A DNA stretch of 48,227 nucleotides, taken from the NCBI GenBank assembly GCA_030428385.1, contig JAUIDY010000036.1, positions 1 through 48,227 of the forward strand, in the 5' to 3' direction. A model generated the notes under the pieces. That model searched no databases. It saw only the letters and a program-made list of their open reading frames with translations, and was not told the DNA's origin. Shown here in pieces: positions 27,778 to 35,376 of the stretch. Positions within the stretch are counted from its first letter, which is position 1; the number at the start of each line of letters is the position of its first letter. This DNA is from Rhodothermia bacterium (GTDB lineage: Bacteria > Bacteroidota > Rhodothermia > Rhodothermales > JAAAOL01). The translations under genes and the position numbers were made by a program.

Positions 27778-28149
27778 CTACGCAAGCGAGGACGCTCCCC
27801 GATCAGCACACACGACGTAGATCTGTTCCAACACGGTCTCCATGTCTTCATAGCGTTCATGGTTCCAGAACCGCATGACCTGAAACCCGGCTTCTTCCAG
27901 TCGCGCATCACGTATGCCATCACCGGTTTTCCCCGATGTGCTGGCATGTTGGCTTCCATCCAGTTCAACAATCATCTTCACCCCAAAGCATACGAAATCC
28001 ACCACGTAGCCACACAATGGCACCTGTCGACGGAACTTGAAACCGGATCGCCGAGAGCGCAAGGTGCGCCAGAGGCGTTGCTCGGGCTCCGTAGCCCGCT
28101 TTCGAAGCGACCGGGCGGTGGAAGTAAGCGATGGTTTATGTGGGGTCAT
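27778..28149 (-). CDS. DUF559 (Vsr-like) endonuclease-domain protein
   Basis: The 123-residue product from ATG 28149 matches DUF559, a small PD-(D/E)XK-type domain related to very-short-patch repair nuclease Vsr. Visible features are EQRLWRTLRSRRSGFKFRRQ, then GYVVDFVCFG (Asp51), VELDGSQH (Glu62 and Asp64, probable metal ligands) and FQVMRFWNHE. The frame runs 38 residues further upstream into the REP palindrome, which I exclude. In other genomes such genes often neighbour the same palindrome type. It may nick or cut DNA; whether it mobilises the palindromes is unproven. The C-terminus is short but complete. Confidence 0.85.
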   Translation of the reverse strand: MTPHKPSLTSTARSLRKRATEPEQRLWRTLRSRRSGFKFRRQVPLCGYVVDFVCFGVKMIVELDGSQHASTSGKTGDGIRDARLEEAGFQVMRFWNHERYEDMETVLEQIYVVCADRGASSLA

Positions 28150-28183
28150 GGGAGCCGTTCTTTTGTTTGCCCCCTCACCCTGC

Positions 28184-28207
28184 CCCTCTCCCACGTGGGG
28201 GAGAGGG
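28184..28207. repeat. REP palindrome, right end of DUF559 module
   Basis: CCCTCTCCC, six-base spacer ACGTGG, GGGAGAGGG, preceded by CCCCTCACCCTGC. It is the reverse complement in layout of the 27569 copy. Confidence 0.85.
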
Positions 28208-28232
28208 AACGTCGCCCGTCGGCTGTTGCGGG

Positions 28233-28258
28233 GCCAAACGAAGCCAACGATGCATGGT
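28233..28258. repeat. 26-bp direct repeat, right copy
   Basis: Identical to 27492-27517 (dctQ 5' end). What lies to its right (28259-28694) has no gene and may include the former dctQM promoter region; I see no other certain signal in 28259-28500. Confidence 0.9.
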
Positions 28259-28506
28259 CTCATGGAGTCTGGAAGGAAGCCGTGCGAGGAGATGGTACAA
28301 AATTCCTCAAACAGATAGGTCCCTGGCCGTTTCTTCCCTTCTTCCCAGAGCGCGGGGACTCCCTGTATGAAGGAATGATGTAGAAAAGAAGCACCACGGC
28401 GTAGAACAACCCCGCTGTCCTGAACAACCCGGCTCTAACAAACGCTATTTTTTAGCCGAAATAGCCGATGGGCCGTAGCTTTTTACCCGTTCAATTAGTT
28501 AATTCC

Positions 28507-28533
28507 TTGCGAACTCATATTATGAGTTCGCAA
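28507..28533. promoter_or_regulatory. 27-bp palindrome (operator candidate)
   Basis: TTGCGAACTCAT, spacer ATT, ATGAGTTCGCAA: perfect 12-bp arms. It lies about 160 bases upstream of the VWA protein ATG and just upstream of a promoter-like sequence, in an AT-rich gene-free stretch. Such length and symmetry suggest a dimeric regulator site. Confidence 0.5.
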
Positions 28534-28563
28534 AACACCCGGCGTAGTCACCCACATACCCTT

Positions 28564-28596
28564 TTTGTTAAGTATTTTCTAGACAAACTACGGTTG
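28564..28596 (+). promoter_or_regulatory. Bacteroidota-type promoter candidate
   Basis: TTTG at 28564-28567 and TACGGTTG at 28589-28596 (one mismatch to TAnnTTTG) are separated by 21 bases, the known spacing of Bacteroidota primary-sigma promoters. It would give a leader of about 90 bases before the VWA gene. Confidence 0.45.
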
Positions 28597-28694
28597 CTCT
28601 TAAAACCAAGCGTTAACCCTAGGTAGTTTTTTCCTTTTGCCTCCTGTTCTCGTTTTCCTCAACCCAATGCGGAATCCCCTCCGCGGTTGTATCC

Positions 28695-30230
28695 ATGAAA
28701 CATACGCTACCGTTCTTCTTGGCGTTGGCATTCGTATGCCTTGCCCTTCCGTTGCAAACGGCTCACGCCCAAGAGGATCCTTTGGATGGAGTCGATAATC
28801 CTGATTTGGGAACCACCGATTGTAGAAACCTCGACATCATGATTATTCTGGATGCTTCGGGGTCTATATCATCGCAAGAAGACGAATTTATCGGCGATGA
28901 AACCACCGGCCTGAGCGGTTTTCTCCGTGAGATTTCAGGAAACACCGTCGGTACCCAGTTGGGAATCGATCCCAATAACGTAAACAATAACGTCGCGATT
29001 GTGGACTTTGGCACCACGGCAAACCTTCGCTTCGGGTATACCGAAGTTGTTACCGGCGATGAACTAGACGACTTTGTGTGCACGACCCCCAGTACCCCGA
29101 CTACCCCGCTCGATCTAGACTGCTACCACTCATACCCCGACGGCGGCGATTCCTTTGACGGGTTTAACTATGCCTACACCAACTGGGAAGATGGATTCCA
29201 GGTAGCGATTGATCACATCAACTCTTTTTCGCCTGCCCGCTGGCCTGACTGGCTCATCTGGTTCACCGATGGCGGCCCCAACACCTCCAATGAAGGAGCG
29301 GGCGGCGGCACGGTGATGGGAGAGAACTGTGATGATGATCCGCTCAACCCCCCGGAATCTTACCAAGCGAACCAAGGGTGTGCAAATGACGCCGTGGACG
29401 AGGCTGATGAATTTAAGACGGGCGGCTCTCATCTCTTTGCCCTGCTTACGCCTCACCTTCAGTTCCCGGAAGCCATTCCCAACTCCACAGTTTATGCGGT
29501 CTCGGAAATAACCGGAACGTCATCCACGGTTTGGGATGAAACCACGGCCATCAATCTGCTTGTAGATGACTATGTCGCATTTTCGGGCACAGGAGCCTCT
29601 GGAGACGCCGCCGACGCCCTGCTTGCCGTGGGCGACGCCTGCAGCCAGACCGAACTGCCGGTGGAACTGGCCCAGTTTGAAGGCACCGTAGACGGTCAGG
29701 ACGTGCTCCTGCGATGGGGCACCCTCTCCGAAACCAACAACGCCGGCTTCGAAGTCCAACACCGCAGCCTCGACACCGCCAACAAAGCCGACTGGCAAAC
29801 CCTACACTTCGTCGACGGCGTCGGCACCACCATCCAGCCCCAGGACTACACCTTCCGCGCCTCGGGCCTCGCCCCCGGCACCCATACCTTCCGCCTACGA
29901 CAGGTCGACTACGACGGCGCCTTCGAGTACAGCCCCACCGTTGAGGTCATCATTGACCTGGCCGAGACCTTTATGATCGAGGCCGCCTACCCCAACCCGT
30001 TCAACCCCGAGTCGACGATGCGTTTCGCGGTGCAGCAGGCGCAGCACGTCGAGGTGGCCTTGTTCAACACGCTCGGTCAGCAGGTGCAGACGCTCTTCAC
30101 GGGCATGGCCGAGGCGGGCCAGATGCAGCAGGTGACGATCGACGGCAGCGACCTGCCGAGCGGGTTGTACCTCGTGCGGGTCGTGGGCGAGCGTTTCGCC
30201 GAGACGCAGACGATCACGCTGCTGAAATAG
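28695..30230 (+). CDS. secreted VWA-domain protein with T9SS sorting domain
   Basis: The 511-residue protein has a signal peptide (LPFFLALAFVCLALPLQTAHA), a von Willebrand A domain from about residue 45 with a metal-site DASGS (Asp53, Ser55, Ser57) in DIMIILDASGSISS and a later WFTDGGPNTS loop, a linker rich in acidic residues, and a C-terminal cassette of about 190 residues. The cassette starts LPVELAQFEGTVDG and ends in the T9SS type A domain (YPNPFNPESTMRFAVQQ). It is probably surface-exposed and adhesive or ligand-binding. The ATG at 28695 begins MKHT, like the next T9SS gene, and the cassette and downstream 500 bases are duplicated there. Confidence 0.9.
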   Translation: MKHTLPFFLALAFVCLALPLQTAHAQEDPLDGVDNPDLGTTDCRNLDIMIILDASGSISSQEDEFIGDETTGLSGFLREISGNTVGTQLGIDPNNVNNNVAIVDFGTTANLRFGYTEVVTGDELDDFVCTTPSTPTTPLDLDCYHSYPDGGDSFDGFNYAYTNWEDGFQVAIDHINSFSPARWPDWLIWFTDGGPNTSNEGAGGGTVMGENCDDDPLNPPESYQANQGCANDAVDEADEFKTGGSHLFALLTPHLQFPEAIPNSTVYAVSEITGTSSTVWDETTAINLLVDDYVAFSGTGASGDAADALLAVGDACSQTELPVELAQFEGTVDGQDVLLRWGTLSETNNAGFEVQHRSLDTANKADWQTLHFVDGVGTTIQPQDYTFRASGLAPGTHTFRLRQVDYDGAFEYSPTVEVIIDLAETFMIEAAYPNPFNPESTMRFAVQQAQHVEVALFNTLGQQVQTLFTGMAEAGQMQQVTIDGSDLPSGLYLVRVVGERFAETQTITLLK

Positions 30231-30305
30231 CGCATTCGAAGAAGATCCTCGAAGATCCTCCCCCTCTCTGCGGTCTCCGTTAGGATGCTGGCAGAACAGG
30301 GACTT

Positions 30306-30341
30306 GAACGCCGACCGGGCACCGTGCCTCGGTCGGCGTTC
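30306..30341 (+). terminator. strong 3' UTR hairpin (copy 1)
   Basis: GAACGCCGACCG pairs perfectly with CGGTCGGCGTTC (12 bp), and the loop is itself self-complementary (GGCAC/GTGCC). It is followed only by CTGCTGTTT, so the T-run is weak. Probable terminator or RNA 3'-end stabiliser of the VWA gene; repeated at 32574. Confidence 0.6.
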
Positions 30342-30376
30342 TGCTGTTTGGGCGTGCAGCGACGGGGGCGTTATAC

Positions 30377-30415
30377 GGATTACGATCACGGATTACGATC
30401 ACGGATTACGATCAC
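30377..30415. repeat. 13-bp tandem repeat
   Basis: Three units of GGATTACGATCAC plus a partial fourth. A related set of three lies at 32645-32683. Confidence 0.85.
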
Positions 30416-30430
30416 GGATGTCTGGATACG

Positions 30431-30468
30431 TTCCCCTCACTCTGTCTCTCCCGCCAGAGTGAGGGGAA
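30431..30468. repeat. palindrome of REP type
   Basis: TTCCCCTCACTCT pairs with AGAGTGAGGGGAA across a 12-base spacer GTCTCTCCCGCC. Absent in this form from the second duplicate, where other sequence has replaced the left arm. Confidence 0.75.
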
Positions 30469-30519
30469 ATATGCCACCGAAAGCGCTCGGCTCGGTTTAA
30501 CGAGTCACCCTCACCCTGG

Positions 30520-30542
30520 CCCTCTCCCATCGAGGGAGAGGG
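30520..30542. repeat. REP palindrome
   Basis: CCCTCTCCC, loop ATCGA, GGGAGAGGG, preceded by CACCCTCACCCTGG. Same family as the DUF559-module ends. Confidence 0.85.
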
Positions 30543-30589
30543 AACGTGGGAAGGAGCACCTGCGCTATCACGACATCCACAAACGGAAT

Positions 30590-30649
30590 GGGTATGACAC
30601 GCATGGGTATGACACGCATGGGTATGACACGCATGGGTATGACACGCTC
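30590..30649. repeat. 15-bp tandem repeat, four units
   Basis: GGGTATGACACGCAT is repeated three times, with a fourth unit differing at the end. The second duplicate has only two units (32900-32929). Together with the rest of 30231-31358 this is a gene-free stretch; 30742-31358 is AT-rich and holds no recognised element. Confidence 0.9.
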
Positions 30650-31358
30650 CGTCCTCGCCGGTGGCACGGCCCCCTGCCTCAAAGGAGCGGTTGGGCGTAC
30701 ATCGTGATCGGCTGCGGTGCCTATCCGCGAGACCCCGGGGTTAGGGATTGATTCACGCACAGGCACGACACGAGGGCGCAGCCCGACAGATGCCATGCAT
30801 CCAGAGCAGCGTTTTTATGCTGGAACCCTGCCTTCGCGGAGATGCCTCCATTTTGAATTCACCGCCTTGCTAAAGATCAGGTGTCATTCGCCATCGGAAA
30901 ACGTATGGGAGAGGGCAACCTCCTAAAAAAAAGGCCCTTTGCTAGCGAGGCCCGGCCCGCCATCTGTCCCATACTCAGTCTCACAGAAATACAAAAGGGA
31001 GACTGCCACAATAAATGGGGCCTGTAAAAATGAAAACCGTATGGGAAAAAGAATCGTAATCTCATCTTATGAATAACCTACGTTTTGCTGAATAACCATG
31101 TCCTAAGTGGTGTTTTCTTCGCACTTTGGGCATCATAAGCAGTAGATTTTAATTTGCTTAACTTGTTAATTGCTTCATTAGATGCATAGACAAGTATTAT
31201 CTACCCGAGGAGTCTCGAAATGTAATTCGCAATCGCTTATTTTCGGCATACCTGTTGTACAACCGCAGGTTCAGGAGCCCTCATTTCCCCTCTCTTTGCT
31301 CCGACCTTTTCGCAACTCGTCTTTTTCCCTTCGTAACGCTTAGACAGCCAATTCCGTC

Positions 31359-32498
31359 ATGAAACATACGATACTTCTTCTCTTCGTTTTACTTTGCCTG
31401 AGTCCCATTGTGACTCAGGCGCAAACCTGTGACCTTCCAGTTGGAACCCAGCTTACCGTCTTGGCAACGCCTGCTCGCGAAGGTGCGGGCGGCGTAACTA
31501 TTTCTTGCGGTGGACCCAAGACCTTTAACCCCGATGGAGCGATCGGGATGTGCCTTGACTTTAACCTCGACATCCCCGCCAACGGCCAAACCTACGAGGT
31601 AACCACTGCGGCAGGGGCGGGCCTTACTGCTACCGAAGCAGCCCGTATTGAGCGGATGCACGAGGCCTATATCGACCCCACCCTCACGGGTACCTACAAT
31701 GTGGCCCGCATCCTGTACTCCTTGCAACATGCGGTGTGGACCATTACTAACCCTGGCTTTACTTCTAGTTGCTCAGGACAGGTAGACACCAACGTGCGTG
31801 ATATTATCCTCACCGAATCTGATACGGGCGGCAGTTATACCGAACAAAACGTGTTATACCTGTTGCCGATTGGGGACCAAGTTGGCGAAGATCAACCATT
31901 CATTATTCCCTGCACAGGTGAACTGCCGGTGGAATTGGGCCTGTTCGAAGGCACCGTTGATGGTACTGATGTGCTCCTGCGCTGGGGCACCCTCTCCGAA
32001 ACCAACAACGCCGGCTTCGAAGTCCAGCACCGCAGCCTCGACACCGCCAACAAAGCCGCCTGGCAAACCCTCCACTTCGTCGACGGCTTCGGCACCACCA
32101 TCCAACCCCAGGACTACACCTTCCGCGCCTCCGGCCTCGCTCCCGGTACGCACGTCTTCCGTCTCAAACAACTCGACTATGATGGCGCGTTCGACTTCAG
32201 TCCCGAGGTGGAAGTTATCATCGACCTTGCCGAGACCTACATGATCGAGGCCGCCTACCCCAACCCATTCAACCCCGAGTCGACGATGCGTTTTGCCGTG
32301 CAGCAGGCGCAGCACGTCGAGGTGGCGCTCTTCAACACGCTGGGCCAGCAGGTGCAGACGCTCTTCACCGGCATGGCCGAGGCGGGTCAGATGCAGCAGG
32401 TGACGATCGACGGCAGCGACCTGCCGAGCGGGATGTACCTCGTGCGCGTGGTGGGTGAGCGTTTCGCCGAGACGCAGACCGTCACGCTGCTGAAGTAG
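31359..32498 (+). CDS. secreted thioester-domain-like protein with T9SS sorting domain
   Basis: The 379-residue protein has a signal peptide (ILLLFVLLCLSPIVTQAQ), a domain of about 160 residues, and the same 190-residue T9SS cassette as the VWA protein. The N-domain has GMCLDFNLDIPANG with Cys65 and YSLQHAVWTITN with Gln123. In thioester adhesin domains (TEDs) a Cys in a C-x-D context and a Gln in a Q-x-A/V-W context form an internal thioester that binds host or environmental amines. The pattern here is suggestive, not certain. Four other cysteines are present. It starts at ATG 31359 within an AT-rich leader. Confidence 0.75.
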   Translation: MKHTILLLFVLLCLSPIVTQAQTCDLPVGTQLTVLATPAREGAGGVTISCGGPKTFNPDGAIGMCLDFNLDIPANGQTYEVTTAAGAGLTATEAARIERMHEAYIDPTLTGTYNVARILYSLQHAVWTITNPGFTSSCSGQVDTNVRDIILTESDTGGSYTEQNVLYLLPIGDQVGEDQPFIIPCTGELPVELGLFEGTVDGTDVLLRWGTLSETNNAGFEVQHRSLDTANKAAWQTLHFVDGFGTTIQPQDYTFRASGLAPGTHVFRLKQLDYDGAFDFSPEVEVIIDLAETYMIEAAYPNPFNPESTMRFAVQQAQHVEVALFNTLGQQVQTLFTGMAEAGQMQQVTIDGSDLPSGMYLVRVVGERFAETQTVTLLK

Positions 32499-32573
32499 CG
32501 CCTTCGAAGAAGATCCTCGAAGATCCTCCCCCTCTCTGCGGTCTCCTTCAGGAGGCTGGCAGAACAGGGACTT

Positions 32574-32609
32574 GAACGCCGACCGGGCACCGTGCCTCGG
32601 TCGGCGTTC
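32574..32609 (+). terminator. strong 3' UTR hairpin (copy 2)
   Basis: Same 12-bp stem and self-complementary loop as 30306-30341, 75 bases after the stop of the thioester-like gene. Confidence 0.6.
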
Positions 32610-32644
32610 TGCTGTTTGGGCGTGCAGCGACAGGGGCGTTATAC

Positions 32645-32683
32645 AGATTACGATCACGGATTACGATCACGGATTACGATCGT
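32645..32683. repeat. 13-bp tandem repeat (copy 2)
   Basis: Three units related to GGATTACGATCAC, the first with A and the last with GT at the end. Counterpart of 30377-30415. Confidence 0.8.
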
Positions 32684-32829
32684 TGATGTCTGGATACGTT
32701 CCTGCGAGAAGGGGTCCTTTCTGCCCTGGCAGGAGAGACACGAGCCGAAGGCGACGGAGGAGCGTAGCGCGCTAAACAGCGTGAGGGGAAGTCGTTGGAA
32801 AAGCCTCCTACCTTTCACCCTCACCCTGG

Positions 32830-32852
32830 CCCTCTCCCATCGAGGGAGAGGG
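32830..32852. repeat. REP palindrome
   Basis: CCCTCTCCC, loop ATCGA, GGGAGAGGG; identical to the 30520 copy and part of the duplicated 3' region. Confidence 0.85.
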
Positions 32853-32899
32853 AACGCGGGAAGGAGCACCTGCGCTATCGCGACAGCCACAAACGGAAT

Positions 32900-32929
32900 G
32901 GGTATGACATGCATGGGTATGACACGCTC
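32900..32929. repeat. 15-bp tandem repeat, two units
   Basis: Two units of GGGTATGACAyGCwy, counterpart of the four-unit array at 30590-30649. The rest of 32930-33339 has no gene or recognised signal. Confidence 0.8.
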
Positions 32930-33339
32930 CGTCCTCGCCTGTGGCACGGCCTCCTGCCTCAAGGGAGGGGTTGGGCGTAGGTCGTGATCGGCTGCGGTGC
33001 CTATCCGCGAGACCCCGGGGTCGGAGTCTTCGATGCACGCGCATTCCTCCTCGTTTCATTTCGTCTTTTCCCGCGCAAGCGCTCAGAAGGGTCGTATTCA
33101 TCATTCAACGCCCCATCATTCCGCTTGTCCATTCCTGCGTGAACCTTCGGTTTCGGTGCGGTCAGGCTGGGCCCTCGTGTCGCCTTGTGTCGCCTTCCGA
33201 CGGTCGTCGAGATGACCAGAAAGAACGTTTTGTCGTGTACGGCGCGTTTCTCCTAAGCACGGCCATCCATAGGATGGACCCGTGTTATCCCTGACGCGGG
33301 CACCGGCGTTGTTCCTTCCGGGGGATGTACCACAAAAAA

Positions 33340-33369
33340 GCGACCACCGGGACAGTACCCGGTGGCCGC
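33340..33369 (-). terminator. intrinsic terminator of the pilus/adhesin-like gene
   Basis: GCGACCACCGGG and CCCGGTGGCCGC pair over 12 positions with one mismatch; on the minus strand the stem is followed by six T residues. It ends the leftward gene at 33433. Confidence 0.8.
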
Positions 33370-33432
33370 TGGTTTATGCTATCCTGAAGCTCCCCTCTTT
33401 GAACAGCGCAACGCGCAAAAAAGGAATGGGGG

Positions 33433-34689
33433 TTACCATTCGCTGTGGGTGCGCCGTTCCAGGGTTACTTGCGTCTCCCCGCCCGAAAGGAAGGGGTTGG
33501 CGCCATAATAATTGATGGTAAAGTTGCCGCGCATTTCGGTGCTGGCCCCGGTGAGCAGGTTGCCGTCGCCATCTTCACACAGGGCGGTGATGTTGCCATT
33601 AATCACGGGCGTCCCGTTGCCGAGGTCGAAGTCGCCCACGGTAAAGAACTGTCCCCAGATCTCGGCATTTCCGTTTAGATGCACATCGCCATCGATGTAA
33701 AACGCCAGCGTGCTGAGGAATTCATCCTCCGGGTCGCCGTCGCTGGCATAATACCCACCGGTAATATGCACGTCTCCGGTGACCAGGAAAATGGTATAGG
33801 CGGGGAAGGTCCCCCCACTAACGTGCATGTCACCGTTGATGATGACAACAAGCGGGTTCTGGCGCGACGGGTTGAGGGCGTCAAAATCAATAGCGCCCAG
33901 GCTTGCCACCACGGTCACGCCATCGTAGTCATCTTCTTCACATCCCACACAAATATCGGCGTTGTCATAGTAGTCGGCACGCACCTGCATGACAGCATCG
34001 AACACCTCATCCGCCAACGGATCTACTTCCACCAGCACACCTGCCCCGAGGGCGTCGTAGGGATTCAGGTTGGTTTCTAAATAGCGGCGGTCGTTGTGAG
34101 GTAGTGAAACCATGTCATCGCTCATGTAGCCATAGCCGTGCACCGTCCAGCCATCGCCGGCAGCACTGAGCGCACCATTGGTTCGTACGCTCGCGTTGGA
34201 TCCATCGGGGCTGTCGATCCGCAGGCTGCCGCCCAGGTTGATGTCGCACTGGCTCGTTACGGCTTCTTGCAACGCTTCGGGAACTTCGCCTCCTCCGGGA
34301 GCCCCATCAAAAACAATTTCGTATTCACTCTGCACGTTGAAATCCACGTCTTTGCCCCGCCCCGTGGTGGCCGTCCCCGTACTGATCACCCGGACCTCCG
34401 TGGCCGACGGCGGATCCACGTCTGCAATGCTGGCTGTGTATTCGATGTTGTCATAGTTACCGCGGATGGTTGTCAGCGTGAAGGTGCCTCCTGTGCTGAT
34501 CACCTCATCGAACAAGACCTGCTCCATCCGATTCTGGCCCGCCAGGGCAGCATTGCGGGCCAGGATTTTGAAGTTATCCTCGGTCATCCGCGTCTCAGGT
34601 TCAACGAGGTTACTCCCTATCCCAAACGAAGTGATGATACCGGCAATAACGACCGCGGCAATAAGCAGAGATGTCCTTTTCCCAAACAT
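33433..34689 (-). CDS. membrane-anchored pilus/adhesin-like protein of unknown function
   Basis: The 418-residue protein starts with a basic stretch and one hydrophobic helix (KRTSLLIAAVVIAGIITSFGIG), then a helical segment with RMTEDNFKILARNAALAGQNRMEQ that recalls the N-region of PilX-like pilus-assembly proteins. The rest is beta-rich: repeated VIINGDMHVSGG, FLVTGDVHITGG and IDGDVHLNGNAEIWG turns that look like a right-handed beta-helix or bactofilin-like stack. No prepilin cleavage motif of the usual G-F-x4-E kind is present. Pilin and assembly genes are absent from the window. The call is tentative; the gene is complete with its own terminator. Confidence 0.6.
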   Translation of the reverse strand: MFGKRTSLLIAAVVIAGIITSFGIGSNLVEPETRMTEDNFKILARNAALAGQNRMEQVLFDEVISTGGTFTLTTIRGNYDNIEYTASIADVDPPSATEVRVISTGTATTGRGKDVDFNVQSEYEIVFDGAPGGGEVPEALQEAVTSQCDINLGGSLRIDSPDGSNASVRTNGALSAAGDGWTVHGYGYMSDDMVSLPHNDRRYLETNLNPYDALGAGVLVEVDPLADEVFDAVMQVRADYYDNADICVGCEEDDYDGVTVVASLGAIDFDALNPSRQNPLVVIINGDMHVSGGTFPAYTIFLVTGDVHITGGYYASDGDPEDEFLSTLAFYIDGDVHLNGNAEIWGQFFTVGDFDLGNGTPVINGNITALCEDGDGNLLTGASTEMRGNFTINYYGANPFLSGGETQVTLERRTHSEW

Positions 34690-35318
34690 AGCTACATCTC
34701 CATCATGGAGTCATTTTCATAAAGCTGGTCAGAAGAGCTACCGTTCCAAGATCAATACGTAGGTGGTTCAGTGGGAAAACAACACACCACGTTCTCCTCG
34801 GCGGTACTCCCATGCCATCAGAGGAAGAGCATCACGGCGTGGGCGCAAATCACAAGAGGCCATGGCCAATCTTTATGCCAAACCAACCTCTTTATTACAA
34901 ACATCTTAATTAAAAGCAGATGCTTCGTTAAGCAAAAAACAAACCTACATGACCTAGGAATTTTTTACCCTCCCATCCCCTGCTGCGTGCCTTCTCAGAA
35001 AGGCACGGCGGGCACGTGACTTTGTCAAAAAAAAACGCATGTTTTCCCCCGATACCGCGTCCTGCTTGCGGGGTCTGCCACCAGTTAACACATCACCTGA
35101 ACTTTACAAAATTACCGAAAGAACCTGGCCCACGTTCCGCATACGGCTCCTGATTCCCTTCCTTCTTAGAAATCGGCAATTCTCACCTTTTGTATCAGAT
35201 TTTGAGGTTCAATATTACCTGAGGACGGCAAAGAAGACTTCTTGCGCACTAGCACCCACGTTGTCTCCTCGTGCTTCTTCTCTCCATTAAGTTCACCGCC
35301 ACCTTCTGTAAAACGGAT
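34690..35318. other. gene-free AT-rich intergenic region
   Basis: No ORF of coding character is seen. The sequence is AT-rich around 34880-34960, where the leftward promoter of the gene at 33433 probably lies, but no box fits well enough to call. Confidence 0.5.
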
Positions 35319-35353
35319 GAAGCCGGTCGGAGCATGTGCCTCCGACCGGCTTC
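35319..35353 (-). terminator. terminator of trypsin-like protease gene 1
   Basis: A perfect 14-bp stem (GAAGCCGGTCGGAG with CTCCGACCGGCTTC), loop CATGTGC, lies 24 bases beyond the stop on the minus strand, followed by a short TTTT. Confidence 0.7.
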
Positions 35354-35376
35354 GTTGGTATGCACCCTGGGGTATA

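Larger units (their letters stand above)
27518..28232. mobile_element. DUF559 module with inverted REP ends
   Basis: The 715-bp block lies between perfect 26-bp direct repeats. It has REP palindromes in opposite orientation near its left end (27569-27610) and right end (28172-28210), and one gene, a DUF559 nuclease-like ORF. This resembles a transposon with terminal inverted repeats and target duplication, but the direct repeat is longer than most target duplications and no known transposase is present. The call is inference from architecture. Confidence 0.6.

Noticed and set aside
30371-30420. CRISPR-like array (three GGATTACGATCAC units)
   Set aside because: Units are contiguous without spacers and there are no cas genes; it is a simple tandem repeat.
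30931-30960. Terminator on the minus strand (GGCC...GGGCC followed by T-run)
   Set aside because: The repeated GGGCCT words are mostly direct, not inverted, and no minus-strand gene ends there.
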